In this document: in pieces, positions 14,129-14,403 of the stretch | Numbering within the stretch: the first letter of the stretch is position 1 | Layout: each line of letters begins with the position of its first letter | NCBI GenBank assembly: GCA_043806215.1 | Contig: JAZDHD010000193.1 | Location: 1 to 14,403, forward strand | Source: JAVHLK01 sp043806215 | GTDB taxonomy: Bacteria; Desulfobacterota; Desulfomonilia; Desulfomonilales; Desulfomonilaceae | Length of the DNA stretch: 14,403 nt | Direction: 5' to 3' | The notes under the pieces: model-generated | Databases searched by the model: none | What the model saw: only the letters and a program-made list of their open reading frames with translations | What the model was told of the DNA's origin: nothing | Position numbers and translations under genes: made by a program

Positions 14129-14203
14129 TATGGGGTCATGTCTTGCTCCTTGCACCGCGCCGGCGGCGCAAAATAAGGTGCAAAAACGAGACCCGACCCC
14201 ATA
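14129..14203. repeat. REP-like 75-bp imperfect palindrome
   Basis: The left arm 14129-14156 (TATGGGGTCATGTCTTGC, then TCCTTGCACC) and right arm 14177-14203 are inverted copies differing at a handful of positions, around a GC-rich centre GCGCCGGCGGCGC (near 14157-14169). The outer GGGGTC...GACCCC ends resemble REP sequences mobilised by REP-associated IS200-like transposases. No transposase is in the window. It interrupts the space where a toxin gene would be expected. Confidence 0.6.
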
Positions 14204-14260
14204 GCTCATAGTCGGCAAGATATCGCCAAGGCAGCACTGGGACTGGAGGCGAACTCTTCT

Positions 14261-14371
14261 TTACTTGGATTCTCTGTCTTCAGACTTCGCTGTCTTCGGT
14301 TGCTTCTCTGTTGAGAATTCGCAACCGCACCCGCATTTCTCCTGCTTCTTGTCTTGCTCTTTCTCGCTCAT
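14261..14371 (-). CDS. 36-residue CGCGC micro-protein
   Basis: A short, highly charged protein: MSEKEQDKKQEK, then CGCGCEF at 13-19, then a Lys/Glu-rich tail ending RESK. Three cysteines alternating with glycine could bind a metal ion or cluster, or serve as a redox site. The case for a real gene is the ribosome binding site AAAGGAGGTG at 14387-14378, six bases before the ATG, a near-perfect anti-16S match, plus a sensible stop codon. There is no signal peptide or membrane segment. It is transcribed in the same direction as the RHH gene, 247 bp upstream of it, with the palindrome between them. I do not recognise a named family. Confidence 0.6.
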   Translation of the reverse strand: MSEKEQDKKQEKCGCGCEFSTEKQPKTAKSEDRESK

Positions 14372-14403
14372 GCTTTTCACCTCCTTTCAGTCTGGTGCGT
14401 TCC

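Noticed and set aside
13988..14218. Intact 76-residue gene on the minus strand
   Set aside because: Its first half is encoded by the REP-like palindrome and it lacks a ribosome binding site; at most its second half is a remnant.

Overview
The window reads like part of the chromosome of a GC-rich anaerobe of the Desulfobacterota type; a Syntrophobacter-like organism is my best guess, not a proof. The reasons are a 2-oxoacid:ferredoxin oxidoreductase operon with iron-sulfur flavoproteins, a molybdenum hydroxylase, a good sigma-54 promoter candidate, and intergenic DNA full of short GC-rich hairpin repeats.

Layout. 1-1746 is the 3' part of a molybdenum hydroxylase large subunit (isoquinoline 1-oxidoreductase beta type), cut by the window edge. 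1747-2710 holds no convincing gene. It contains a 135-bp MITE-like element with terminal inverted repeats and an 8-bp target duplication, six hairpins with mostly GAA/TTC loops, two copies of a C-rich hairpin repeat, a double-hairpin repeat that recurs at 9335-9370, and a -24/-12 (sigma-54) promoter candidate. 2711-3904 is a MacA/HlyD-type periplasmic adaptor without a visible ABC permease.

3942-9331 is a tightly packed four-gene operon: a GltD-like Fe-S flavoprotein with a C-terminal ferredoxin domain, a second FAD oxidoreductase, and the gamma-alpha and beta subunits of a thiamine-pyrophosphate 2-oxoacid:acceptor oxidoreductase. Together they look like one enzyme complex: KorAB-like subunits oxidise (or form) a 2-oxoacid, and the ferredoxin-GltD and FAD proteins link the electrons to NAD(P)H or another carrier. 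9332-9720 is non-coding with repeats.

9721-12075 is the most interesting region. Three overlapping genes, visibly lower in GC than their neighbours, encode two proteins of unknown function and a ComEC-like metallo-beta-lactamase-fold hydrolase without membrane segments. They look like a transferred functional module, possibly for defence or nucleotide/nucleic-acid processing, but the function is not shown by sequence. 12364-13608 encodes a YbfB/YjiJ-like MFS transporter. On the minus strand at the right end are a ribbon-helix-helix (antitoxin-like) protein with no intact toxin, a large REP-like palindrome, and a 36-residue CGCGC micro-protein with a near-perfect ribosome binding site.
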